A stretch of 64,000 nucleotides of DNA, taken from the NCBI RefSeq assembly GCF_963678635.1, contig NC_087063.1:5922386-5986385 (forward strand), given 5' to 3'. Origin of the DNA: Symsagittifera roscoffensis. Lineage: Eukaryota; Xenacoelomorpha; Acoela; Convolutidae. Positions 1 to 11,900 of the stretch are shown piece after piece (position 1 is the stretch's first letter; every line of letters starts with the position of its first letter). The translations under genes were made by a program, and so were the position numbers. The notes beneath the pieces were generated by a model. The model saw nothing but the letters and a program-made list of their open reading frames with translations, did no database searches and was not told the DNA's origin.

Positions 1-78
1 CTGCAATTTTCATCGAATTGAACAATTTATCCGAATATTGACCACGGACATACTCTGAGCCAAGGAACTGCAATTTTG

Positions 79-293
79 GAAATGTTTAACAATAATGTTT
101 TCGCCTTTGAGAAAGATGTCGCAGTATATTTTCAAACAAATTTAAAGTTTCTTTGTTTCGTAAAACCTTCCTCCTCGACAATTTCAGATAAAAAAAGTCG
201 AAGAAAAAGCGCCAAAATGGAATGTTGATGACAAATAAGCCAATCCAATTATGGCTTTCAAACCGTACAATAAGTTAAAGCGAGCATATTTCT
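79..293. repeat. Direct repeat, copy 1 of 2 (LINE 5' fragment)
   Basis: This ~215-bp stretch recurs almost unchanged at 735-948, offset 656 bp, with one A-run length change and a few substitutions. On the minus strand its upper end reads the same short peptide start (KGENIIVKHF) as the ORF1-like fragment at 510-791. It is therefore probably a second partial copy of the same LINE 5' region and not an independent repeat. Confidence 0.75.
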
Positions 294-509
294 GTCTTGT
301 TTTCCATATTCTGTCTTGTTTTCCATGTAAAATTTACCTTTTAACCGTAAACATGGAATGTGAAAAAAAATATTTGCACACCCTCCCTTATTTTGAAGGA
401 TTGCATTCAGGAAATGTTTGACCAGTTACTTTTAAGATTTTCCTCAGTTTCACTTTGGAAAGTCACTTCCAGTACAACTCGCCCAGTGTAAACTTTTTCA
501 CCAGAATCT

Positions 510-791
510 TCAGCTTTCTCGCGATATTATTGTGATGTAGTGATTAATTCCAATTGGTAGTTGCAGAACTTTGACAGCAGATAGGTCGTTACACACAAAT
601 GGCAGATTTGTGGTTTTGACCTCGAACAATTTCCCGGTAGTTATTTTTCGGTAATCACATTGGGAGGTAATACTATGATAGAGTGGTCCCTTGAAAATAA
701 CCAAGACCCTTGAGAATAAGTCTCCCTCGGCTCTGAAATGTTTAACAATAATGTTTTCGCCTTTCAGAAAGATGTTGCAGTATATTTTCAA
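510..791 (-). pseudogene. LINE ORF1 N-terminal fragment
   Basis: A 93-codon minus-strand ORF. Its C-terminal part (TNLPFVCNDLSAVKVLQLP) closely matches the first residues of the LINE ORF1 at 5638-6465 (SNLPYVCNDIEAKLILQLP). It therefore looks like the N-terminal part of a related ORF1 protein and carries about 70 residues that the 5'-truncated LINE at 2213-6471 lacks. It ends shortly after the shared block, so it is a fragment. No separate function is proposed. Confidence 0.6.
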
Positions 792-948
792 ACAAATTTA
801 AAGTTTCTTTGTTTCGTAAAACCTTCCTCCTCGACATTTTCAGATAAAAAAGTCGAAGAAAAAGCGCCAAAATGGAATGTTGATGACAAATAAGCCAATC
901 CAATTATGGCTTTCGAACCGTACAATAAGTTAAAGCGAGCATATTTCT
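735..948. repeat. Direct repeat, copy 2 of 2 (LINE 5' fragment)
   Basis: Partner of 79-293. It overlaps the start of the ORF1-like fragment and extends upstream of it on the minus strand, so the non-coding part may be LINE 5' UTR. Some LINE families carry repeated 5' UTR monomers. Simple duplication of a truncated copy explains the pair equally well. Confidence 0.75.
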
Positions 949-1168
949 CTATATAAAGAGTATAGTTATTACATTTTTTAATCTGAAAGGTTTCTGACTC
1001 AACATATTTCGCCAGATTTTTGAAATGAACAACTTATTAACAAACTTGTTATCAAAATTATAACATGCGAAATGCATGCGGGACCTGTCTATCATAGTTG
1101 CGTTTTTGAGGGACCACTTTATCACAGTTGTACCCATTAGGAATATAGTTCTGCCCTACAGTAGCAGT

Positions 1169-1392
1169 CTATGACCCTTTATGATTGAGATAAATCGTTC
1201 TGATTCTAGGGCTGCGACAACCGTGAAAGTTTCTATTGTCTCTGTTGATTGTAGATGTTTTAACAATCGTGTTTTTTCCTCTCATATTAATTGGAAACTG
1301 TTTGAGTTTTTTAGTAGCGCAATTTCCGTAGATCTTTTCCATTTTATGTCTAGTATTTAATTTTGGGCTCTTTTCCGGTTTCCCCATTTTAA
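1169..1392 (-). pseudogene. Possible second LINE ORF1 N-terminal fragment
   Basis: A 72-codon minus-strand ORF with a weak match to the start of the ORF1 fragment at 510-791: KIYGN then RGKNTIVKTST, against KIYCN then KGENIIVKHFR. The match is short and gapped, so the assignment is tentative. If right, remnants of at least two ORF1 5' ends lie side by side downstream of the LINE. Confidence 0.3.
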
Positions 1393-2157
1393 AATACCGA
1401 GTCTTATGTGTGTTTCATGTGTTATTACGGCTAAATACGTGATACTACGCTGTAAAGTATGAAGAACATATTTGTTCAAAATTGTCGATTTATTCACCAC
1501 GCCAAAAAAATTTCATTGCAATAAGATATGTTAAATAAGCTTTTCAAAATTGAATTTGAAAGGGGGGAAAGAGCCTAATTTTCTTGGGAATGGCGGAATT
1601 AGTTTAGTTACCTGGATTTTCATATATTTCTTTCTGTGAGACAGATTACCCATCAGTGCTGAGTTAAAATTGATTTTTTGCTAGCTCTAGGATTTGAGTC
1701 AATCACAACTTCAAGTTCCATTAGGATTTGTGAATCTCGAAACTGTTCATCTTACATTGTTTCTCTTTGAAGGCACTTGGCTCGATACGTCAAGTTTTAT
1801 TCTTTTCACTTTCATTCCTGTTGAATATCGCTTTAATATTATTTGGTTTTATAGCAGATTGTTACAAACAATTTGGACTATCTATAAAATTGTTTGTAAA
1901 GTTAAAATACCAGCTCGTTCTTAATTCTTAAAACTGACGTTTTTTTTAGTATCAGTAACTTCATATATTTTAATCAACCAATTTCTGAACTGTAACCGTT
2001 CTTGTTATGTTTTGCTTTGTTTTGTTTATTGTTTATTGCTTGTTTTCTGATGTTGTGTTTTTGTTTGATGTAACCAATGAACTTTAACCAACTTTATTAT
2101 TTACACTTTGCTATACTGATGCCTCGGCTTTTTACTGTATAGTAATTCAGGTGTTCT
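1393..2157. other. Intergenic, nothing recognised
   Basis: AT-rich sequence with a 76-codon plus-strand ORF (1694-1924) of hydrophobic, low-complexity composition. No gene or repeat family recognised. Confidence 0.5.
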
Positions 2158-2178
2158 TTCTTCTTCTTCTTCTTCTTC
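2158..2178. repeat. (TTC)n microsatellite
   Basis: About seven uninterrupted TTC triplets just beyond the LINE poly(A) tail. Confidence 0.9.
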
Positions 2179-2206
2179 AAATGGTTTGAACTTTGTACAA
2201 ATTCTC

Positions 2207-2237
<31 letters not shown>

Positions 2238-2386
2238 GCAAATTGTAAATTAAATTTGTTTAGTTAAGAGTTTCATAATCAATATGGACAACAAATAACA
2301 TCATATTTGTTCAATTGACATTACTTTTACCGGATACCGGGTATCCTGGTTTGTTGCTGAAGTCTTACATTTCCTTATAGTTTATA

Positions 2387-5300
2387 TCAGAAGGCGCAAT
2401 TTGTATTTCTCATCTTCCATACTTCCCATGACACAAATGTTTGCAAGTTGATTTTCCATGACGTCGATGATTTTGAATATGCACCACGAATAACCGAAAC
2501 AACATACTTAAGTCTTGCAATGTTGGTTGATACAAAAACGTCACGCCAATTATTAATCTGTAATATGTTTCTTGAAGGTTGTAGCGAGGGACAACTGAAA
2601 ATTAGGTGTTCGAATGTTTCGCATTCTAAATTACAATACAAACATTCCGGGGCATTCTCGAGAAATAAAAACCACCGCTTTTCTCGATCTTTAAAAACAG
2701 CGTATGCAAATTTATAAAGAAAGTTTTTTTCCCATACATCAAGCATTGAATTTTTCCAAACTTTGCCTGTAAATTTAATCAATTCTTCTTCTGAACAGAG
2801 GTAACGGTTCGCTGCAAAACCCAAGCGGGAAATCGCAGCTCGATAAAAACTACAGTTTTGTAAGCAGAAATAATAAACATCTCGCGATTTTGTCTGTATT
2901 GTTATAATTAAACGGCTATTGGTACTGTTTGAAAATATTGCAAAATCACTTGAACTTACTTCAATAGAGATGTTCATATTTCTCAACAAATTTTTGATTT
3001 CTTTCGTTAAAATTGAATCTGTTGGTAATAAACTATTTTGATCTGACATATCAGTAGCAAAGAAATCGATAATTTTCATACTAAAAAGTTTAAGTTGTAG
3101 GCATGGTAAACCTATCCCACCATCTAAGATGGAGTGATATAAAACTTCTTTTCTTGTGTCGAGTCTGCTTGTTTTTTTCAATTCTGTATTTAATAATTCT
3201 TGGCATTTACTAACAGTATTCAAGTTAACTGTTGTATGACGAGCCAAATGAAAAAACTTAGGGAGAACATAAACTGACAGTGTTAATGATTTGGCCCTCA
3301 AAGATTTACTTAGTGAAATTAACCCGCGATGTTTTTGAATTTGAGAACTCAACAATAGTTCAATATTTTCAATTTTTTGGGAAGTGTAAAACAAGACACC
3401 AAGTATTTTTGTTTCCTTGACTGTTTTATAGGGAGATAAATCAGGTATGGAAAACACTTCGCTTTTACTTATGTTAATCATCATTTGAGTTTGTTTGCAA
3501 AATGTATCGATTAAGCGAAACAACCTGTCAATACATCGGATTTTGATAAGGCAAGTTATGTCGTCTGCATATGAAACTAGATTGGGGCACAATATTCTGA
3601 AACCTTCAATTGCTTCTGTAGATTTAATTGCTTGAAGAAGGGGTTCGATAAAAACTATGAATAAAAATGCGGAAAGAGGGCAACCTTGTCTCACACCGCG
3701 ATGAATTTTGAAGCTGGCTGATAAAAAACCATTTATCTCAATTACTGCTTTTGAGTCTAAATACAAAGTTTCAATAGCTCAAACTGAAAACTCATCAAGG
3801 TTTAACCCTTTCAAAATTTTGATGAGAAGTGATCTGTCAACTCTGTCAAATGCTTTAGAAAAGTCTAATTTTACAGCACATGAACCTCGGGTAGCCAATC
3901 GTTCTGGAGTAATCGCTTTTTTCAACTTTCGTATTGCTGTGTGCATTTGTCTTCCAGGCAAATACGCGTGCTGATGGTTTTTTACAACTTTGCAAAGGTC
4001 ATTTTTAATTCGATTACAGACTACGTGGGCAAAGATTTTCGCGTCAGTATTCATAAGGCTGATGGGGCGAAAATCTTGTACCTCTATGGAATTTTCAGAT
4101 TTCGGGAGCAGTTTGATTATTGCTAAATAAAAACTGTTTGGAAGTTTTCCACCATGAACAAAATGATTAAAAACTTTAGCTAAAATTGAACAAAACTCAT
4201 CCGTGAAAGTCTTGTACAGCTTAGAAGTAAGGCCGTCTGGTCCAGGCGAGCTTTTCAAATTCAATTTGTTTATAGCCAAGTGAATTTCATCTTCTGTAAA
4301 GTAATTATAGCCATCATTCTCATTTTTTTTCGAGTTTATTTTTTGATAAAAAATCTTTAGTAGTTGATCGGAGTCTGTTGTAGAACTATTTGAAAAAATA
4401 TTTGAAAAATACTTTCGAAATTGATTAAGAATATCTTCATCCGTATGATAAACGTTCTGATCCACTTGAATTCGCTTGATTGAGTTAATTGTGTTCTTTG
4501 ATGTCCATTGACTACAAAATTTGGGAACACCGTCGAATGTATAGCTGAGAGTTTTCTGAATTTTTCGATAATCTGAAAAATCTTTTTCCTTGGAAACTTT
4601 TTGAAGTTGTTCCAGCACCAAATGATATTTTTCAATCAAATTAGGATTCGGACCTTTTCCGCTGTGAATGGAATCTCTGAGAACATTTTCGTGATACTTC
4701 AATAAATTAAGTTCTTTCTGATCTACACGCTTTTTGTTCTCTTGAATAAACCTCAGAAGGTCACGAAAATTGTGCTTAAAGTTTTCGTAACTACTTGGTG
4801 ATTCATTTTCGTAAAAGTTTTTTAGGTCTTCACGAATTAAGCTGGCGTTGTTGTTTAAAATTTCTTCATTTAATTTCCAGTAACTAGGGCCGCGCTGATA
4901 CAAGTTAGATGGCTTAACAAAAACGTGTAAGAGCAAATGATCAGATATTGATATCTGAATGCTTTGCATAGAATCATACTCTGTTTCGAATTTTATGAAA
5001 ACATAATCTATGCGTGCAAAAGTTTTATGTTGTTTGTCATAATGTGTATAATCACAAAAATCATTCTTGAGTGCAAAATCAACAAAACCAAAACAGTCAA
5101 GAATTTGTTCTTTGAGGTGGGTAAATCGTTTGATACGTGCATCATTTAACTTAAGTATTGAAGAACTGTTAATATTATCATAACTCAGCGCATTAAAGTC
5201 ACCCATCATGATAATTTTCGATTTGTTAGGTAAAAATCTGATGCTTAATTTCAGGGAATTCAAAGTTGCTCGGAATGAAATTGGGTTCGCATAAACGTTG

Positions 5301-5626
5301 ACAACAAACCAATCAAGTTTGACAAACTTTAACAATTGAAAACCTGTACTTGAAGCAATTCTTTTTGCAGGACTCAAGTTTGATGACCATAACGTTAAGA
5401 AACCACCAGAATTATTTGAGCCCGGTATGAAATCGAATAAAACATTATATTTATCCAGTAAACTCAAATGTATATTTGTAAGTTTCGATATTTTTGCTTC
5501 CTGAATGCACAAAATGAAACTGGGCGATTTTTTTAAAACTTGGCATTTTTTGATAAGTGAGTGTAATTTAGCTGGATTTCCTATGCTAAAAATATTAACG
5601 GAAAAAATATCTGGTTTTTCGCACAT
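2387..5626 (-). pseudogene. LINE ORF2: APE endonuclease-reverse transcriptase, one in-frame stop
   Basis: ORF2 starts at a true ATG (5626) and reads 615 codons to a TGA at 3779-3781. The same frame then continues without a gap to 2387, for about 1,079 codons in all. N-terminal endonuclease motifs: IQEAK, GGFLTLWSS, MGDFN, ARIDYVF and SDH. RT motifs in order: PGPDG, FRPISLMN, KLDFSKAFDRVD (block A), GVRQGCPLS (block B) and SYADD (block C catalytic pair). The C-terminal CCHC reads CLYCNLECETFEHLIFSC. The TGA lies between blocks A and B, after LDEFSV, so a truncated product would lack the catalytic YADD. One nonsense change is the only lesion seen, which suggests a recent insertion. Function in life is target-primed reverse transcription of the element RNA. 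Confidence 0.9.
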
Positions 5627-5637
5627 AGAAATTTTTG

Positions 5638-6465
5638 CTAAAACTTCCCTGGAACCAAGTCTTCTCCGTTATTTTTAGATTTCATTTTTGGCCCTTTCTT
5701 TCGTGTTAAAACTGACCAAGAGGTTGGTGAAGTTTCACGCTCTCTTTTTGTAAGCATTCTTCCGTCAGAGGAACATTTTCGTTTGTTATTTTCGATATTT
5801 AAATTGTCTTTTTTTTCTTTTGCAGAGTAAGAATGAAAATCTACGACCTGATTGTTGAGAACCTCATCCTTTTGTTTTTCTTCGCTTGGAGTAGCTGCAC
5901 TGTTTGTTTTAGATTCATCAATCGAAACTCCAGATGGTGGTGCTTCAACATTCTTATCTTCTTCATTTTCGGTACCATTACAAAACTTATCGCTTGTTGT
6001 TTCGTCATCGTTTTTCTCGTCGCTGGCATTATTGGAGCTTGGTTTTTGTGGGTAGTGATTATTTGGATTTTTGGTTATTTGGTTTCCTATGTTGCACCAA
6101 TCATCGTAATGACCTTTTTCTTGGCGTCCAGACATCTTGCATTTGTGACATTCATGTAGTGAAGGTATGTGAAACGAGATTTCTACACCTTCCCACATTT
6201 TGAAGCCATCCATTCTCGATTTATAAGACCAGTCCTTCAGCTTTTTCTCTTGTTCTTCGTTTTGTATTTTAACTTCTAAAATTGCTCTTCCTGTGTAAAC
6301 ATACTGACCCGGTTCAGTTACGATACAGGTCTCACGTTGGAATATGGGGCTATGAATTATGTCTTCTGGCAATTGGAGAATTAATTTCGCTTCGATATCG
6401 TTGCATACATAAGGCAAGTTTGACAATTTGATTTTTGCTAGTTTAGGGTAAATGTTCTTGGGTCC
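5638..6465 (-). CDS. LINE ORF1, putative RNA-binding protein, 5'-incomplete
   Basis: Open from just after a TGA (6466-6468) to TAG at 5638-5640. The ORF2 ATG lies 11 bp downstream, which suits coupled translation or reinitiation. No ATG occurs near the open start; the first in-frame ATGs are internal (SRMDGFKMWEG), so the native start is missing. Residues about 105-125 hold a zinc-knuckle-like C-X2-C-X9-H-X4-C (CHKCKMSGRQEKGHYDDWC). The C-terminal half is rich in Asn, Glu, Lys and Ser and ends in a basic stretch. By position and composition it is the nucleic-acid chaperone partner of ORF2. No classical L1 ORF1 coiled coil was identified. Confidence 0.7.
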   Translation of the reverse strand, partial: GPKNIYPKLAKIKLSNLPYVCNDIEAKLILQLPEDIIHSPIFQRETCIVTEPGQYVYTGRAILEVKIQNEEQEKKLKDWSYKSRMDGFKMWEGVEISFHIPSLHECHKCKMSGRQEKGHYDDWCNIGNQITKNPNNHYPQKPSSNNASDEKNDDETTSDKFCNGTENEEDKNVEAPPSGVSIDESKTNSAATPSEEKQKDEVLNNQVVDFHSYSAKEKKDNLNIENNKRKCSSDGRMLTKRERETSPTSWSVLTRKKGPKMKSKNNGEDLVPGKF

Positions 6466-6471
6466 TCAAAA

Positions 6472-8969
6472 GTCGAACTACAGATTAGTCTAAATTTTGT
6501 TTTGATTTTTTTTCATTTATCATTTTTCGTTATTAGAATGTCGGTAAAGACTTACATGTACATTTAAAAAAAAAAAAATTCCAATTGAACAGTTTCTTAA
6601 TTGTTCAATGAATTCTTCCCTTTTTCTATCGGAAATTTAAAGTATATTTTTTCATTTTGTTCGAAGTAATGTGAATTAATTTTTCTATACCGTGATGTTA
6701 TTTTTACCCGTTGTCACTTTTTTTCTTTTGAGACCCATTTTTTATAAATACGCGCAGGGTTTTTAGTGCGGGTTCTTTTTTAAACGGTAGAAGAACTGAG
6801 GTTTTTTTAAGCCAATTTAGGGTTTTTTCACCTTTTTCATTTCTCAAATTATTTCATTCAATGATTCTTATTTTTTTCTGCCTTGTTTAGTTTCCATTCT
6901 GAACGTTTATTGGCGAGTTAGAAGATGCATAGGACAAAGAAGTGCCCCTATTTGGCACTTAGGAAGAGCTCTGCGTCTGCCATGAGCAGATTGTAATAGA
7001 GCAGATTGCACAATACATATAATGCAAAATCATATTACTTGTGAATATAAAAAAATATGGCATACGCATGCTGTTGGAATTTATACTTTGTCTGCGAATA
7101 ATGCTCATTTTGCTCTTCGATCCGTCGCATGAAGTATACGAGCGAAATCTCATAACGTCGAACAGCCCGATAATTTTTGTCACCATCAGACTGAATCATC
7201 GTATATTTCAATTTTTCTAGCGAGAAAAGTTTTTGGCCATACATATTCGTGGGACTTAAGTTTCCAATAAGTTTGAGAATTTATGAATTTCTGTGGCTCA
7301 AATAAATTAATCATAAATAATTAACAAGGATAGCCGGTTACTGTGCAAGTAGCAAATAATTTTCCGACAATGCAAACAAAAAATTCAAATTAGTGTAGTT
7401 TTTTCTGCGTGGTATGATAAAAGGATCAACATAAAACTAGGATTTAGGCATATTCGCAGTCGTAGTAAAATAGGCTAATTGGACAACAGTTTTTATAGAA
7501 AAATGACAAGAAAAACAAAAAATAGCAAAAACAAACCCCAAAAACTAACTTAACTCGAGTAAAACTAAGTTTTCACGGCTTAAATTAAGCATATATAAGC
7601 TATTGTAATCCTGCTCGTTCGATTATTTGCTGGAAGTTGAACCGAAAATCAGAAATTTTAAACCAGTTCTTCTCGATACTGGGACAACTTGTAAAAAAAT
7701 TTGTAAAGTCGTTCGATCAGGACTGAAAGGGCTTCAATTTGTTATAACTTTCGAACCATCGATGATTATTTGTGGTACCAAATTATGCGTGGAAAACAAA
7801 AGAAAATGAAACTGAAACACACTCGAATACAAAGTTCCTCCTCATTTTTAATGGTCAGAATAATTACTGAAATATACTATTGATGACGATTTTATTTAGA
7901 TTTTCTTTTTTTATTATCTTTAAGTGCTTCAGAAGTGCAGATATGATATGCTTACGTTAGATTGATTGCGCTTGCTAAGAGGAAAAGTGACGCATTGTGA
8001 GGCAGTCTTTCATTCTGATGACCTTAGACGTCTCTTCCCAATGAAATCACCCCAGTCTACATACAAAAAATATATATAACCGAGTTTTTGGATTATGTTG
8101 GAGCAATGAATTTATTATAGGATATTAATGGAAAGAGATCTATTAGATAACCTTACTTCTTTTAAAATTAACCACGTTAAAAATTGTGAGGGTCCAGGTT
8201 GACGCTCCGCGGCCCATAAAACAGTTGTTTTCCGGACGGTAAAGTTCTGTTTCATCCAGCTATGGCCAGGATTTTTGCGTAACGGAATAATTTTCAGGAT
8301 ACGGAAATTCATTGTTTATGGGTTATCAGATCTTAATAAAAGCGGATAGCTTAATCTCTCAATTCACGAAAATTGATATCATAATTTGCTTATTGTGTTT
8401 GTAAAGCAAAAAATTATTATTTTCATCATTTATGATTTTTAATTCTCTTGCAATTTTAATTGACCCTCAGCTGAATCGATCTCAGTTATTTTTTTGATTC
8501 GGGCATTCTGTCTTAACTTTTACGGTACAATCTAAACCAATTTGGTGTCTAATTTCTAGTCTTATAGCTTTAGTCTTATAACTTTCAAGTCTGATAGCCT
8601 TTAACTTTAATTCTAACATTTTATGAGCCGTATCGAATCGTTGCCTTTTTTTGAAATTTTTGTTTTTGTTCGTGCTGATAACTTTTAAGTTTTAGATTCC
8701 ACAAAAAATCTCTTTCCACAAATTTTTTGATTTATTTTTGTTGAATTGTTTGAATACATTAACATTCTTCCATGTTTTTCAGTTTCTAGCAGTTGTGGAA
8801 AAATTTTGAATTAAATTTACAAAAATGTTTATTAAATGTGATTTTTCCATTTGTTTCTATCAATTTCATTAGTTTTGGATCGGGAGGTCTTTGAAGCTTC
8901 ACTTTGCCTCGGGTTCTAATTTAACAGGGACCAATTAGTAATAGTCGGCTGTTTTTCAGATTTAAAAAC
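6472..8969. other. Intergenic, upstream of the radial spoke gene
   Basis: AT-rich, no recognised gene. Two overlapping minus-strand ORFs (6959-7244) have ordinary-looking composition but no family I recognise. A plus-strand 60-codon ORF (7627-7809) and a minus-strand 65-codon ORF (8115-8312) are likewise unsupported. A TTTTTCAG tract about 10 bp before the RSPH ATG could be the acceptor of a 5' UTR intron, which would put the transcription start further upstream. Confidence 0.45.
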
Positions 8970-11900
8970 ATGCCTACCAACGGTGAGAAAGTGTTCCAGG
9001 AAGGTCAAACTTATCTCAAGTCAGTCAAAAACAACAAGGGAATCAACCTCTACGAGCATATATCCACAGTATTGACAAAAATTTTGGAAGAGAGACCTGC
9101 TCATGTCGTAGATATCTTCGAAGACCTGAGTCTAAATGTAAAGGAGTTGAAGTTAGCTCCGTATTCACAGGAACCAGAAGAATTATGGCTTACTCAGGTA
9201 CACATTGGGGTCCTTGTGACCCCAGAATAAAATCTGGATTAAAGTTCTAATGCATCGAAAACTTTCATTTCGAAATTTATTCACTCCGACTGATGTGACC
9301 ATGTATAGTTTAAACTTCAGGCTCGATATAATTGTTTAGTTTCCCCGCATTTCAATACACTTTTTGATGGCAAGTGATTTATAATCGGTACTAGACTTTT
9401 TTCCGGTTGACAACTTTGTCTAAGTTTTGAGGTGCTGTCGAGGTTGCGCTGATATGCTCGATTTCTCAAGAAGTTTCAATTGTTTCTACTTGTGCTACGA
9501 TTTTATCTTCCTGTCGTAATCTGCCTGTAGAGATATTTGAATATTTTAGAAATACTGTAAACTTTTGATTTTTGTAGGTTTCTGGTTTATTCTCAATTCC
9601 TTTCGACCTACTGGTCAATATATTTTTAACATAATGCAAATATAATAGATACAACAGAAAGATTATAAGCTTACTCGCTAAAATTAAGGCAATTTGAAAT
9701 TTAGCGACGAAAAATGGTTTGAAAAATATGAGCAGAATTTTTCAGCTAAGGTGTTTTAACTGAACTACTATTCAATATTTTACTTATTTGTGATTTTTTT
9801 CTGACTTGCCATAAGATCGAAGTGATGCCATAACTCATTTGATAATTATATTAAGAAAAACATACTTTCAAATAATATGTTTTGAATGTTCAATTTTTTC
9901 TTAGTCTAATAAATAATTTAGTAAGCCGATTAGTGCAATTAAGGTATTAATTCTAAATTTTTGAAATTAGGGTTTGCTTTCTGATAATGTGCTCACTAAA
10001 ATAAATATGATAGAAAATGTTTTCATTAACAAAATGTCGTGTCATTTGCTTCTGAATTTTTCTTTTTCTCAGATTTTTTATACATAATTTTCAAGCTGAC
10101 CTATTTTTATGTTTTTTTTAATGGAAAACCAAGTGTGTAAAGTTGTTACACTTGCGATTGTGATCACTCACAGAAGCTTTGTGGTTTTCTTTTTGCTGAG
10201 ATCATTTGAGTCGGAACTATCAATTCTACTTGTGAAGTAACTGGATGCACTCATTTTCAGTCAATCTTACTGTTTCGGAATGACTTGGTAGTTAGTGATA
10301 ATTGTTTCTGTTTCTGTGCCAGAAATGTTTTGAAATTTTGACTTTTGACAACTTTTTTTTTTTTGCAGTTTACCACCAATTTTTGCTTCTGCATCGAGTC
10401 CTAAACGATGTATAAAAAAATTGGATATTTCAAAATTTTTGCAATTTTGGATATTTGGAAAAAGTTTGGAAATTTGCGTAAATTTCCTTGTTTTATTTTT
10501 ATATGAATGATTTATGAAGTAACAACTGCGCTACGAATTGGGTCTTGGTTTTTCAAATCTTCCGAAAATGTTGAAGAACGAATTGTTTTTTGCTCAAGAG
10601 ATTGCTATATTTTGTCATAGACTGGAATTTTTGTGCTGGAATATTTCCTAACAAGCTCAAAGTTGAGACTAATGCAGCTCATCACATACAGGCTGTAGCG
10701 GCTTAAGTTGTTTTAATTGAAGCAATACTATTTTTTCTATAAATTAAAGTTCCGGTGGGTATATTGTTTTTTTCTCTGACGCAGTTACTCCATGAATAAT
10801 TCATGCAGTAGAAAAAAAACATAGAAAAATATTAGACAAAAATATTAAGAGCAAAAAAAATGACGCAAAAATTTTCGCTTGGGGTGTTTTTTAATCAGTA
10901 AATTTTCGGCAATCGGATAATAGGATTTTTTGTATAAATTTGGTGTTTGAAAATTGCGATGTTGGGAATGCTTTAAACTTATCTATACGAGCTTCTGAAG
11001 TTCCTAAAAGTTGTGTCAACGTCGAGAACTGGTCTGAATATTTGTGCTATTCAGACTAAAGAATTGAAGATGACAGTATATTGATCGTTTACAATATACT
11101 GATTAGTCAATTATCAACATAGATTTGGTCCAGTTAATGGAAATTCAATTTTAGACTTTGTTAAAACAACTATTTGTAACAATTTCATCTGAAAAATTTT
11201 TTTTCGCATATTTAGAATACTTTTTCGTTTTAGTCTTTTTGGCATTAAAAACGGTACATAAAATTGTGCATTGTATAGAAACTGTTTATTGTTCCGACTT
11301 TCGATACGAAAGTAACGGAATATTTGTGCTCAGGGTGGGTTTTTTTCTTCAGACAAATTTCGTTTTTAACTAGCCATTTTTGACGGATTTTTTTTTATTA
11401 TTCAAAAGGTATTGTTGTTCTGAGCTTAAATTTGAAAAGATATTTCACCTGTGATCATTTTTCGTGAAGTAATGGGGGTTTGAAGACAGCCATTTTGGCC
11501 TACTTGGGACAATTGATGCGCAATATATTTCGCGCTATTAACGCGTAAGCGGAGATTTAATCCGTCTTAGAAATCGTTCCAAATTGGTTGAAGGAAGCTT
11601 ACTGGTATAATTGATTTGTTTCAAAGAGTGAAATCTATTCTTTTGTACTTTATATGACGCGTGGGGGATGATTTCATTTAAAAAAATCAAATTCAAGAAA
11701 AAATTTTTAATTCATTTTATTTTATTACTTTTAATTGTTTTTTGTTACTACTGCTCCATAAACCTTAAAAGCCAGTCGGAACATTCAGGGCTTCGCCCTG
11801 ATACGAGCAGTCTTGTTTTTGTTCTGGTCTCAGTTTTTCAATAGCAAACTATTTGAGTTGAAACATTTTAATGAACTGCTACATTTTGATAGCTTTTGTT

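Larger units (their letters stand above)
2213..6471 (-). mobile_element. L1/Tx1-like LINE (non-LTR retrotransposon), 5'-truncated
   Basis: Minus-strand element with ORF1 and ORF2 in the usual order, separated by 11 bp. Its 3' end is a run of 25 T on the plus strand (2213-2237), which is a poly(A) tail in element orientation. ORF2 has an APE-type endonuclease, a reverse transcriptase with YADD and a C-terminal CCHC motif. The RT wording (FRPISLMNTDAKIFAHVV, RQGCPLSAFLF) fits the L1/Tx1 group better than CR1 or RTE. ORF1 lacks an ATG near its open start and the 510-791 fragment has extra N-terminal residues, so the copy is probably 5'-truncated. No target-site duplication was found by eye. The 5' boundary is uncertain. 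Confidence 0.85.

Noticed and set aside
5833-6203. Hydrophobic plus-strand ORFs opposite LINE ORF1, resembling a membrane protein
   Set aside because: Antisense translation of a Lys/Glu/Asn-rich stretch gives Phe/Leu/Ile-rich peptides. The minus-strand frame continues into ORF2 and has the zinc-knuckle motif.
6959-7244. Minus-strand ORFs upstream of the radial spoke gene
   Set aside because: Composition is plausible, but no motif, splice partner or family match was found. Left as intergenic.
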